Assembly: GCF_003987355.1 (NCBI RefSeq)
Contig: NZ_PIPR01000003.1
Location: forward strand, 1 to 64,000
DNA: 64,000 nt
Origin: Pseudidiomarina aestuarii
GTDB taxonomy: Bacteria; Pseudomonadota; Gammaproteobacteria; Enterobacterales; Alteromonadaceae
Direction: 5' to 3'
Shown here: positions 43,314-51,676 of the stretch, in pieces
Layout: each line of letters opens with the position of its first letter
Position numbering within the stretch: position 1 is the stretch's first letter
Notes under the pieces: generated by a model
Told to the model about the DNA's origin: nothing
Seen by the model: only the letters and a program-made list of their open reading frames with translations
The model's database searches: none
Position numbers and translations under genes: made by a program

Positions 43314-44367
43314 ATGGGTTGTCATTGGTTACACACTGCTGCTCATGCTGACGGAAGTTGCAGCCGCTCAGCAGTTGCAACCGTTGATGATTGCCCATCG
43401 TGGTGCATCAGGGTATGCCCCTGAACATACCGCGACCGCAGTTACGCTCGCGCATGGCATGAATGCCGATTATATCGAACAGGATGTTGTACTCAGCCGT
43501 GATCATGTGCCCGTTGTGTTACATGATCTGAAGCTCGATGCGGTCTCCAATGTCGCCACCGTATTCCCAGATCGTAAACGCCCCGATGGGAGCTATTACG
43601 TGTTGGATTTCACATTTGCCGAGTTACAGCAATTAACGGTGAAAGAGCGCTTTGACCCAACTACTCAGCAGCGTGTGTATCCACAGCGATTTCCGCATAG
43701 CTATGCGAGTCATCGTATTATGAGTTTGGCACAGCAGTTGGAACTCATTCGTGGCTTAAACGTCAGCCGCAACAAGAATATTGGCGTCTATATCGAAACG
43801 AAGGCGAGTCGCTGGCATCGGCAACAGAACTATGATGTGGTCGCGGCGGTGGTCAAAGTCTTGAACAAATACGGTTATCTCGAACCGGTACCGCCAACGC
43901 CAATATACTTGCAAAGCTTTGAGCCGGAAGATCTGCGCCGACTGCAACGTGAGTTTTATGTGGAGTTGCCGCTGGTTCAGCTGGTCGCCGAGAATAGCTG
44001 GAACGAGAGCCCGACCGATTATGCTCCCATGCGCACGGCAGCTGGTCTTGAATCGTTATCGACACATATCGATGGCGTTGGCGTATGGCTAGGACATTTG
44101 GTGAAAGGCGTAACCGAAGAGGGAGTGATTGAACTCACTGATCTGATTCAAGATGCGCATTCTGCAGACCTCAAAATACACGTCTATACCTTGCGCCGCG
44201 ATGCACTTCCTAAAGGAGTGACGGATTATCAGTTGCTCTTAGATACCCTAGCAGCTGCTGGAGTCGACGGGCTATTTAGTGATTTCCCGGACTTGCGTCC
44301 GTCCATGACAAGCGCATCCGATACCCATCTGTCCCGTCATCGTAGTATTCCGGCAGCAGATCAGTAA
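43306..44367 (+). CDS. glpQ: Periplasmic glycerophosphodiester phosphodiesterase
   Basis: This protein of 353 residues has a signal peptide (MAKWVVIGYTLLLMLTEVAA, cleavage near residue 21) and a GDPD TIM barrel. The catalytic His pair is in IAHRGASGYAPEHT and VVLHDLKLD, and the metal ligands are in DYIEQDVVLSRD. It cleaves glycerophosphodiesters to glycerol-3-phosphate and an alcohol. The calcium-dependent GlpQ-type length fits (about 350). It overlaps the preceding gene by 8 bases. The 3' end overlaps the convergent GNAT gene by about 90 bases. Confidence 0.9.
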   Translation: MAKWVVIGYTLLLMLTEVAAAQQLQPLMIAHRGASGYAPEHTATAVTLAHGMNADYIEQDVVLSRDHVPVVLHDLKLDAVSNVATVFPDRKRPDGSYYVLDFTFAELQQLTVKERFDPTTQQRVYPQRFPHSYASHRIMSLAQQLELIRGLNVSRNKNIGVYIETKASRWHRQQNYDVVAAVVKVLNKYGYLEPVPPTPIYLQSFEPEDLRRLQREFYVELPLVQLVAENSWNESPTDYAPMRTAAGLESLSTHIDGVGVWLGHLVKGVTEEGVIELTDLIQDAHSADLKIHVYTLRRDALPKGVTDYQLLLDTLAAAGVDGLFSDFPDLRPSMTSASDTHLSRHRSIPAADQ

Positions 44368-44767
44368 CCGCGAAGTCGAGTTTTTCATAGAGCGCGATTG
44401 CTCCAGCATTATCGACTTTAACTTCGAGTGATAAAGCACGCGCACCATGTTCGCGAGCCATGTTAATGGCTGCTTCCAATAACGCTCGGCCGAGTCCAGT
44501 TCCACGTGCTTCAGGCGCTGTGGCAATCGAATAGAGACGCCACACCTGACTATTACGACGGGTCAGCAGCAGGGTATAACCCACTAATTCCTGCGTAGGA
44601 ACCAAGCGCGCTATGGTGAAATGTCCTGAAGAACCGCGAATGAGTCGCTGAAAACTACGGCGACCCATGCGGCTATAATCAAAGCAGCGGGCTTCAAGTG
44701 CGACCAGGTCATCCACATCGGCAAGGGTTGCCGATTGGATGACCCAAGTAGACGGATTACTTTTCAT
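44276..44767 (-). CDS. GNAT family N-acetyltransferase
   Basis: This protein of 163 residues has an acetyl-CoA binding motif A (ATAPEARGTGLGRALLEAAI) and motif B (LEVKVDNAGAIALYEKLDF). It resembles RimI-type protein acetyltransferases. Its start overlaps the end of the RimK-like gene by 11 bases, so the two are coupled and probably work on one product. The C-terminal codons overlap the end of glpQ on the other strand by about 90 bases, an unusually long convergent overlap. Confidence 0.8.
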   Translation of the reverse strand: MKSNPSTWVIQSATLADVDDLVALEARCFDYSRMGRRSFQRLIRGSSGHFTIARLVPTQELVGYTLLLTRRNSQVWRLYSIATAPEARGTGLGRALLEAAINMAREHGARALSLEVKVDNAGAIALYEKLDFAVTDLLPEYYDDGTDGYRMRLSWTDASPGNH

Positions 44768-46223
44768 CGAGACGACGGAAGAAATCTCGCATGATGATGT
44801 GATAAAGCTCATCACCCAGCAATTGGTCCTCAACCCCTGAGTCAATCGACGGATTGTCGTTGATCTCGATAATCACTGGGCCTTTGTCGGTAACCTTCAT
44901 GTCTACACCGTACAAACCATCGCCAATTAAGCGAGTAGCCTGCAAAGCTGTTTTGACGACCTCTTTCGGTACCTGATGCACACCAACCGTTTCAAAACCA
45001 CCCGACTTCGTGCGACCGCCGGTAGGGCTGCCGTGGTTGTAAATTTGCCAATGATTCCGTGCCATAAAATACTTACAGGCATAAATCGGGCGATTGTTCA
45101 GGATACCAATGCGCCAGTCGTAATCAGTACGCACAAACTCTTGTGCGAGCAAAATAGTCGATTTGGCAAACAGCTCTTTGGCGACGCGACGGAATTCTTC
45201 GACGTTCTCGGCTTTTTCGACACCAATGGAAAATGAGCCATCTGGAATCTTCAACACGACTGGATAACCTAGGCGTTCGCCTATGGCTTCGTAATCGATG
45301 TCTTGCTGACTTAACAATAGCTCGGTGCGTGGCGTCGGAATACCGTGCTTGTCGAGCAGCTCTTTCAAGAACACTTTATTCGCGCACTGTAGAATAGAGT
45401 TTGGTGCGTCAATCACCACCATCCCATTGGCTTCGGCTTTCTTCGCGAAGTGATAGGTGTAGTGGTTGATTCGCGTTGTTTCGCGAATAAACAGTGCGTC
45501 AAATTCGAGCAATCGGTTGTAGTCATCGGCGGTGATTAGCTCAGCATCAATATCCGCTTCCTTCGCAGCTTTGATAAAGCGTTGTAGCGCTTTTTTGTCG
45601 CTCGTCGGAATCGGCTCCTCAGGGTCGTGCAGTATCGCGAGATCATAACGATATTCTTTTGGCGCACGCGCTTTCCGCCACACGCGCTTGCTAAAGCTAT
45701 CGAGGGCGTTGCCAAAGAAAGTTTGCTGGGCATCGTCAAGCTCTGACAGTTTCTCTGCTTGTAGCTTGCTGATAAACCAACGACCTTGATAGCTAAACTC
45801 AACCGACAAAAGAGGGGTTGGATAGCGGTCAAAAATTTGTCGGGCAAAATTCGCCAACAACGGATTCTCAGTCTGCCCAAAGCAAATCAAGATGTGTAAT
45901 GGCTGAGATTGATCCGAGCTATTCAATACCTTGAGCAATTGTTTGTCGGTATTCGCGAGTAACAATTGATAGTGCGAAAAGTTCGCCAAATCATTGATGG
46001 TCGATACCGATGGCAAGACGCGCTGTCCGCGTGCCTCTGCGAGCAAACTGACATAATAGCCAGTCGATAAATAGCTCAAATCACCACAAAGATTGAGCAG
46101 TTGCGTTCGTGTTTTAGACGACTGCTGCTGCAGAAATTCGCTGGCGGTGATAATAGATTGGCTCGGATAATAAGGTTGCCAATCGGTAATGTCTTCCAAA
46201 ATGATGAGCGCAGAGTTTTGCAT
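44757..46223 (-). CDS. RimK-like ATP-grasp ligase with RLAN domain
   Basis: This 488-residue protein has an N-terminal RimK-like ATP-grasp N-terminal (RLAN) domain (about residues 1-160) and a C-terminal ATP-grasp domain. The ATP-grasp part has NSILQCANKVFLKELLDKHGIPTPRT, YPVVLKIPDGSFSIGVEKAENVEEF, and the magnesium site GVDMKVTDKGPVIIEINDNPS. RimK proper is about 300 residues and adds glutamate to ribosomal protein S6; this longer form has no assigned product and may ligate amino acids to a peptide or protein. It is coupled to a GNAT gene. Confidence 0.85.
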   Translation of the reverse strand: MQNSALIILEDITDWQPYYPSQSIITASEFLQQQSSKTRTQLLNLCGDLSYLSTGYYVSLLAEARGQRVLPSVSTINDLANFSHYQLLLANTDKQLLKVLNSSDQSQPLHILICFGQTENPLLANFARQIFDRYPTPLLSVEFSYQGRWFISKLQAEKLSELDDAQQTFFGNALDSFSKRVWRKARAPKEYRYDLAILHDPEEPIPTSDKKALQRFIKAAKEADIDAELITADDYNRLLEFDALFIRETTRINHYTYHFAKKAEANGMVVIDAPNSILQCANKVFLKELLDKHGIPTPRTELLLSQQDIDYEAIGERLGYPVVLKIPDGSFSIGVEKAENVEEFRRVAKELFAKSTILLAQEFVRTDYDWRIGILNNRPIYACKYFMARNHWQIYNHGSPTGGRTKSGGFETVGVHQVPKEVVKTALQATRLIGDGLYGVDMKVTDKGPVIIEINDNPSIDSGVEDQLLGDELYHIIMRDFFRRLDEK

Positions 46224-46381
46224 AGTTGCTCCGTGTGAGTGTGCGGCGCATTTGTAAGGCTATTCAGCCTAAAACACAAGCAAATAATAGTCTAATTTCA
46301 CGTAAATTTTTCGTTCATTGTCGGAATGTACGCTATTCTTTGAAGTCATAGAAAGCAGTAACTTGATAGGAGTCAAATGGA

Positions 46382-46888
46382 ATGCTGACTTTGCTTGCTC
46401 GTTTCCTCAAAGCATTAAATTCCGAAACCGGCGCTTGGGCACTCGCGTTTGCGTTTGTGCTCGGGATGATCATGGGCTTCACACCGCTTTTTCGAGTCCA
46501 TAACCTTGCCATTTTGCTCATCGCATTATTGTTTCGCATCAATCTCTCTGGCTTTTTGGTCAGTTGGATGATTTGCTCAGGTATTGCTTACCTGCTGGAC
46601 CCTTGGTTCCACTCGATTGGTAGTGCCGTGTTGCAAGCAGAGTCATGGCAACCGGTCTGGCAAGCAATGTACGAATCAGCCTGGTGGCGCGTACTGCAAT
46701 ATCACCACTCTATCACTATGGGCAGTATTATTGTGAGTCTGTGCTTCGCACCCTTTCTCGCTATTATTAGCTACTTCTTGGTTACCCAATACCGATTGCG
46801 TATTCAACGATGGTTCTTGAAGTTACGACTTGTGCAAGCGCTGCGCGCGAACAAGTTTTGGGCTATCTACTCAGATTTGCGGGGGTAA
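46382..46888 (+). CDS. TIGR03546 family membrane protein
   Basis: This 168-residue protein has three or four membrane helices and the DUF2062-like pattern of TIGR03546 (AWALAFAFVLGMIMGFTPLF, then FRINLSGFLVSWMICSGIAYLLDP). It is always found with a TIGR03545 partner, as here, where the partner starts five bases after its stop. AGGAG precedes the ATG at nine bases. The pair has no assigned function; it is probably tied to the cell envelope. Confidence 0.85.
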   Translation: MLTLLARFLKALNSETGAWALAFAFVLGMIMGFTPLFRVHNLAILLIALLFRINLSGFLVSWMICSGIAYLLDPWFHSIGSAVLQAESWQPVWQAMYESAWWRVLQYHHSITMGSIIVSLCFAPFLAIISYFLVTQYRLRIQRWFLKLRLVQALRANKFWAIYSDLRG

Positions 46889-46893
46889 CTGAT

Positions 46894-48666
46894 ATGACTA
46901 CCAATATTCGTCAAAGCGCTATTCGCTGGCCAGGACTCGCAGCTTTCTTGATTATTGTGGGGCTGTTAGTTGCCTTCAGTTGGTTGTTACTAGATACCAT
47001 TATTAAGTGGTCTCTTGAGCGTTCTCTGGGCACGTTAAATGGTGCCGAGGTCAATATTGAGCGTGTTGAGCATACTTGGGTACCGCTGGGCGTTCGAATC
47101 GAACGCATTCAAGTAACCGACCCGCTCACACCGACCATGAATCGTGTCGTGATTGGCGCTGTAGAGGGGACGATGAACGTCGAGCAACTCCTGCTCGGCC
47201 GCTTACATTTTGAAAATGTAGTGAGCACCGGTATTCGCGTGCAACAGCCTCGCGAGAGCGAAGGTGAGGTCTATCAAGTTCCCAATCGTGAGGATATTGA
47301 AGGGTGGGCGAAGCAGGGCTTAGCCGCATTAAATTTAGAAGTACCCAGCACGGATAAAATACTCGAGCGGATGGAGCTCAAAACTCCTGCTGCAATAAGC
47401 GCTGCGGAAGAGGCTTTTGCAACGCAGAAAGAACGAGTCAACGAGGCGCGTTCGCAACTTCCGAGCGAGGAAAAGATAAAAGCGTATGAGGCTAAGGTCA
47501 AAGCTCTGACTGAATCTGACATCAAAACGCCACAAGAATTGGTCGCCAAGCGCGAGGAGTTTGCGGCACTGAAGGAAGAGTTCGAAAAAGATAAGAAGGC
47601 GTTGCTGAGCTTTAAGGAAACAGTCACCGACGCTGTTGAACAACTCCAAACGCAGTTTGCGGCAGTCAAAGATGCACCGGCTCAAGATATGGCGCGCGTG
47701 CGGGAATTGATGCAACTCAATAGTGCTGGGCTAACCGAAATTACGGCACTGCTATTTGGTGATCAGGCACGCGTGTGGAGTAACTATATGTTGCTTGCTT
47801 ACGAGCAACTGGCGCCAATGTTGGCTCGCTCAGCCGATGCTGCTGCTATCAAACCACAGCGCGGTGAAGGCGTTTGGTTTTCCTTTACCGGCGCCAATGC
47901 ACCGCCTGATTTCCTGATCAAGCTTGCGGACACTGAGTTTGCGTTTGGTGAAACCATTTTGGATGTGCAGTGGAACAACATCACCCATCAACATGAACAG
48001 TTGGGGCAACCGACAACATTCCGGGCGCGCGCTGACAACACACAGTTGTGGAGTTCGTTCAACTTGAATGGTGAGCTGGCGCTGGGCGCTGAAGGTGTTG
48101 ATGCGCGGCAACAGTGGCAGCTCAAAGGTGTGAAGCTCGACAATTTGGCATTGAGCGAAAGCGCAGAGTTTGCAGCCAATATCGTCGCTGCTTTGCTGGA
48201 TAGCGAAGGTTCTGTTGCGCTGCGCGACAGTGCCCTAGATGGCAATGCAACGATACGGCTAGCCGATATGCAAGTGACAGCTAATGCCGAAAATCGTTGG
48301 GCTCAAGTGGTCGCTTCAGCGTTACAAAGCCTCACTCGCTTGGATATACAGACATCGATTGCGGGCAGTATGACTCAACCGACGTTTAACTTACGCTCTG
48401 ACCTAGACCGTCAACTAGGCAGCGCATTGAAGTCGGCTGCATTGCAAGAAGTCGAGCCAGAATTGGCGAGCTTACGGGCGAAACTGCAAGAGCAAACGGG
48501 TGGCTTCTTGGGTGAAAACGAGGAAGAACTGAGCGAGTTGGTGGGGCTACTCACAACGGCTGAAAATCGCGAAGCGCGGTTGCAAGAACTGCTCGAAGCG
48601 AAAATTCAAAACAAACTTGAAGATCAAGTCAAAGACCGCCTCAAGGGACTCCTCAACGGCGGTTAA
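46894..48666 (+). CDS. TIGR03545 family AsmA-like protein
   Basis: This protein of 590 residues has one N-terminal membrane helix (about 14-35, GLAAFLIIVGLLVAFSWLLL), then an AsmA/TamB-like beta region (ERVEHTWVPLGVRIERIQVTDP). A central helical coiled-coil part (about 165-265, many E/K/A heptads) and a C-terminal beta-rich region follow. TIGR03545 proteins accompany TIGR03546; by analogy with AsmA-like proteins they may move lipids between membranes. The start is the ATG after the TIGR03546 stop, not the overlapping one upstream. Confidence 0.85.
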   Translation: MTTNIRQSAIRWPGLAAFLIIVGLLVAFSWLLLDTIIKWSLERSLGTLNGAEVNIERVEHTWVPLGVRIERIQVTDPLTPTMNRVVIGAVEGTMNVEQLLLGRLHFENVVSTGIRVQQPRESEGEVYQVPNREDIEGWAKQGLAALNLEVPSTDKILERMELKTPAAISAAEEAFATQKERVNEARSQLPSEEKIKAYEAKVKALTESDIKTPQELVAKREEFAALKEEFEKDKKALLSFKETVTDAVEQLQTQFAAVKDAPAQDMARVRELMQLNSAGLTEITALLFGDQARVWSNYMLLAYEQLAPMLARSADAAAIKPQRGEGVWFSFTGANAPPDFLIKLADTEFAFGETILDVQWNNITHQHEQLGQPTTFRARADNTQLWSSFNLNGELALGAEGVDARQQWQLKGVKLDNLALSESAEFAANIVAALLDSEGSVALRDSALDGNATIRLADMQVTANAENRWAQVVASALQSLTRLDIQTSIAGSMTQPTFNLRSDLDRQLGSALKSAALQEVEPELASLRAKLQEQTGGFLGENEEELSELVGLLTTAENREARLQELLEAKIQNKLEDQVKDRLKGLLNGG

Positions 48667-48670
48667 ATAA

Positions 48671-48702
48671 AAAAGCGAATAGCATGACGCTATTCGCTTT
48701 TT
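48671..48702 (+). terminator. Rho-independent terminator after TIGR03545
   Basis: AAAAGCGAATAGC and GCTATTCGCTTTT form a 13-bp stem with an ATGAC loop, followed by one more T. The arm sequence CTATTCG also occurs in the tandem array that follows. Confidence 0.85.
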
Positions 48703-48729
48703 GGCTACTTGCTCTAGTTATTAGCTACT

Positions 48730-48829
48730 CGTTATTCGTTATTCGCTATTCGCTATTCGCTATTCGTTATTCGTTATTCGCTTTTCGCTAGTAACTAGTA
48801 ACTAGTAACTAGTAACTTGTAGCTAGTCA
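48730..48829. repeat. Two adjacent 7-bp tandem repeat arrays
   Basis: The first array (48730-48785) has eight units of CGYTATT: CGTTATT twice, CGCTATT three times, CGTTATT twice and a variant CGCTTTT. The second (48788-48829) has four exact CTAGTAA units and two variants, and its last unit contains the stop codon of the hydrolase gene to the right. The variation in unit sequence suggests replication slippage. Confidence 0.85.
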
Positions 48830-49998
48830 CTTTCTATGAACGCCTTCAGTGTTTCCGCTTTCGTTGGGATGCTGAAGATACCATCCAGATGTCCCCAGAT
48901 ACCCTGAATTTCTTCATACTGCGGTGCTTTGCCTTGTTCTTCCAGAATCGCGACGGTTTGCTTCGCGAGATAGGGTTGCAGCAGCAAGTCATTGGTGGCC
49001 GGCAAAAACAGCGTTTTCGCGGTGATGTTACTCAAGCCTTTGGCCAGACTTTCATCGTGACCTGCAACGAACAGCTGGTTGGCGCGAACTAAGTACAACA
49101 AGTGATTGGCATCGGCCAGTGGTGCGCGACCCGCCGCTGCGCCAAACAAGTAGCTGACGGCTGGAAGGTCGGTCATGACGCTATCCAATCCAGCATCTGG
49201 CAGCACATCTTGCTTGGGTGCTTGCATGTTCATGATGGTTGGATGCATCGCTTGCTGAGTGATCATAGCTAGCGTGCTAGTGACGCCAGTCAGCGGGGCT
49301 TCACCGCTGTAGTAATCACCTTGGTTCCAATTTGGGTCCGCTTTAATTGGCCGCGCCCAGTGCTCCAGTGCCATGATAGTCCATGCGTCCATGGCTCCGG
49401 TGCCAATCACCGACACCATACGTTCAACCGAATCCGGATATGCAGCAGCCCATTCGATAGCTTGGAGCGAGCCCATCGAAGCACCGACCACCGCGTGCAA
49501 TTTCTCAATGCCTAGACTCTCAAGCAACGCCTTTTGCACGTTCACAAAGTCGCGAATCGTGACCACTGGGAAGTCAAGGCCATAAGGCTTACCAGTTGCC
49601 GGGTTGATAGACTTAGGACCTGTAGTGATAACATTTGGATCGCCTGGGAAGGCGTTAACGAGTGTATCTGAGCTCACCACATAGTACTTGTTGGTATCGA
49701 TGGCTTTACCCGGACCGATAATACTGTCCCAGTAGCCTGGTAGCGGATCAGTCTCAGCATATTTACCTGCCGCGTGACTGTTACCCGAGAAAAAGTGGGT
49801 GATTAGAATCACGTTATCTTTGGTTTCATTGAGCTCGCCATAAGCTTCCCAACCAACCGTCACTTCTGGAATTGTCTCGCCGCCAACCGTCACATAATCA
49901 GCCATAGTGAAAGCTTGCTTCTTGACGATGAGCTCGGCGTGAGCTGAGTTCATACTTAATAGCAGCACCGCCGCAATCCAATAAATACGCATTTTCAT
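48823..49998 (-). CDS. Secreted MetX-like alpha/beta hydrolase
   Basis: This 391-residue protein has a signal peptide (MKMRIYWIAAVLLLSMNSAHA, cleavage after residue 21) and the fold of homoserine O-acetyltransferase (MetX). The catalytic triad is visible: Ser174 (GASMGS), Asp337 (PATNDLL) and His370 (GIWGHLDG). The MetX-type acyltransfer segment is present (THFFSGNSHAAGKY; GPGKAIDTNKYYVVSSD). True MetX is cytoplasmic, so this exported form is more likely an esterase or amidase. It overlaps the ligase gene upstream by four bases (ATGA), and its stop is in the heptamer array. Confidence 0.8.
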   Translation of the reverse strand: MKMRIYWIAAVLLLSMNSAHAELIVKKQAFTMADYVTVGGETIPEVTVGWEAYGELNETKDNVILITHFFSGNSHAAGKYAETDPLPGYWDSIIGPGKAIDTNKYYVVSSDTLVNAFPGDPNVITTGPKSINPATGKPYGLDFPVVTIRDFVNVQKALLESLGIEKLHAVVGASMGSLQAIEWAAAYPDSVERMVSVIGTGAMDAWTIMALEHWARPIKADPNWNQGDYYSGEAPLTGVTSTLAMITQQAMHPTIMNMQAPKQDVLPDAGLDSVMTDLPAVSYLFGAAAGRAPLADANHLLYLVRANQLFVAGHDESLAKGLSNITAKTLFLPATNDLLLQPYLAKQTVAILEEQGKAPQYEEIQGIWGHLDGIFSIPTKAETLKAFIESD

Positions 49999-51665
49999 GA
50001 GTGTTGCTCCAGTAGGTAATTCGCATACTGCTTGCGCAGTTCATTCTTGATTAACTTGCCAGTGCCCGTATGGGGGAGTTCGTCGACAACAATGACGTCG
50101 TCGGGCATCCACCATTTGGCAATTTTGTCCTGCAGGAATTCTAGGACTATCTCTTTACTCACTGTCATGCGCGGATTTGCTACCACGAATAACAATGGAC
50201 GTTCATCCCACTTCTCGTGTTTGACACCAATCACGCAGCTTTCGTTAACCGCAGGGTGTTGGCTACAGATATTTTCGATTTCGAGTGAACTAATCCATTC
50301 GCCGCCACTTTTGATGACGTCCTTTTTGCGATCGACCACTTTCATGTAACCATCGGCATCAATCACCGCAATGTCACCGGTAGCGAGCCAACCATCGGCA
50401 AAAGTGTCGGCATCATCGCGTCGATAGTAGCTGCTCGCAATCCATGGGCCACGCACTCGCAATTCTCCACTGGTGACACCGTCATGCGGTAAGGCTTGAC
50501 CATTAGCGTCGACAATTTGCATATCGACTCCGAAACAGGCTCGCCCTGCTGTGGTTTGAATGGCGTATCGCTCGGCTGCAGGCCGCTCCAGCAAGCTGGG
50601 TTCAGGCGGCGCTGAACAGGCTAGCGGACCCGTTTCGGTCATGCCCCAAATAGGTTGCCAATACACGTTGTAGAGTGTGTCGTAGGTTTGCACTAATCCG
50701 AGTGGTGACGCAGCTCCACCGACACAGACACGCTCGAGTGATTCCATAGTTTCACCCGAAGTGCGCAAGTAATTATGCAAAGTCAGCCAAATAGTCGGAA
50801 CACCTAATCCAACTGTCACCTGTTCCTGTGTGATGAGCTCAAACATCGCAGGTCCATTCATACCCGCGCCGGGCAACACCAACTTACAGCCCGATAAAGG
50901 TGCGGCATAAGGGGCTCCCCAAGCACCTGCATGATACATAGCGACCATAGGCATTAACACGGTGTCTTGGCGAAGGTCGAGCAGTTCGCTGCTGACCGTA
51001 GCTTGGGCGTGAAGCACCATGGCTCGGTGAGAACTCAACACACCTTTTGGATTGCCCGTTGTTCCTGAGGTATAACAAAGCAGCGCACCACTGTCTTCGT
51101 GAATGGTCGGCCAAGCAAAGGTATCAGGCTGATCCCGCAGTAGCGCCTCGTAGCAATAAACAGGTAGTGGGAGACTTTCGGCTTGTGCCGGCAAGTGCTC
51201 TTCATCGCACAGAAAGATAATGCCTTTTACGGTAGTGAGCTGATCGGAAAATTCACTGACTAAGTCAGCGAAACCGATGTCCACAAAGAGCCACGTATCT
51301 GCGGCATCTTCAATGATCCACTGAATTTGGTCGGCAAAGAGACGCGGATTCACCGTATGCAGGATGGCACCGGAACCACTGACAGCATAGTAAAGCTCCA
51401 AATGCCGATAGGTATTCCAAGCCAAGGTAGCGACTCGCTCGCCTTCTTGCATTCCCAGCGCCTGCAATGCGTGGGCAAGTTGATTCGTGCGTGCATAGCA
51501 GTCTTGATAGGTGTAGCGATGAATATCTCCTTCCAGCCGACGGCTCACCACTTGTTGGTGTGGATGCCGCCGCACCGCATGCCGGAGTAGATCAATAATC
51601 AATAATTGGCTCGATTGCATTGCCCCAGGTACAGTTGGGACAGACTGAGTCGTTGATTCAAACAT
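49995..51665 (-). CDS. AMP-dependent fatty acyl-CoA / carboxylate-CoA ligase
   Basis: This 556-residue adenylate-forming ligase has the P-loop-like motif CYTSGTTGNPKGVLSSH, the A5 motif WGMTETGP, the A7 motif ATGDIAVIDADGY and the A10 Lys in PHTGTGKLIKNEL. It activates a carboxylic acid with ATP and CoA; sequence class suggests a medium- to long-chain or aryl acid, but this is not certain. It lies between the GntP permease (12 bases) and the exported hydrolase (overlap), in one operon. Confidence 0.87.
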   Translation of the reverse strand: MFESTTQSVPTVPGAMQSSQLLIIDLLRHAVRRHPHQQVVSRRLEGDIHRYTYQDCYARTNQLAHALQALGMQEGERVATLAWNTYRHLELYYAVSGSGAILHTVNPRLFADQIQWIIEDAADTWLFVDIGFADLVSEFSDQLTTVKGIIFLCDEEHLPAQAESLPLPVYCYEALLRDQPDTFAWPTIHEDSGALLCYTSGTTGNPKGVLSSHRAMVLHAQATVSSELLDLRQDTVLMPMVAMYHAGAWGAPYAAPLSGCKLVLPGAGMNGPAMFELITQEQVTVGLGVPTIWLTLHNYLRTSGETMESLERVCVGGAASPLGLVQTYDTLYNVYWQPIWGMTETGPLACSAPPEPSLLERPAAERYAIQTTAGRACFGVDMQIVDANGQALPHDGVTSGELRVRGPWIASSYYRRDDADTFADGWLATGDIAVIDADGYMKVVDRKKDVIKSGGEWISSLEIENICSQHPAVNESCVIGVKHEKWDERPLLFVVANPRMTVSKEIVLEFLQDKIAKWWMPDDVIVVDELPHTGTGKLIKNELRKQYANYLLEQHS

Positions 51666-51676
51666 AACGGGTTACC

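Noticed and set aside
47274-47715. Minus-strand frames inside the TIGR03545 gene
   Set aside because: They are shadows of the coiled-coil part, without ribosome sites or motifs.
48730-48829. CRISPR-like array
   Set aside because: The units are 7 bases long with no spacers and there is no cas gene nearby, so this is a simple tandem repeat.
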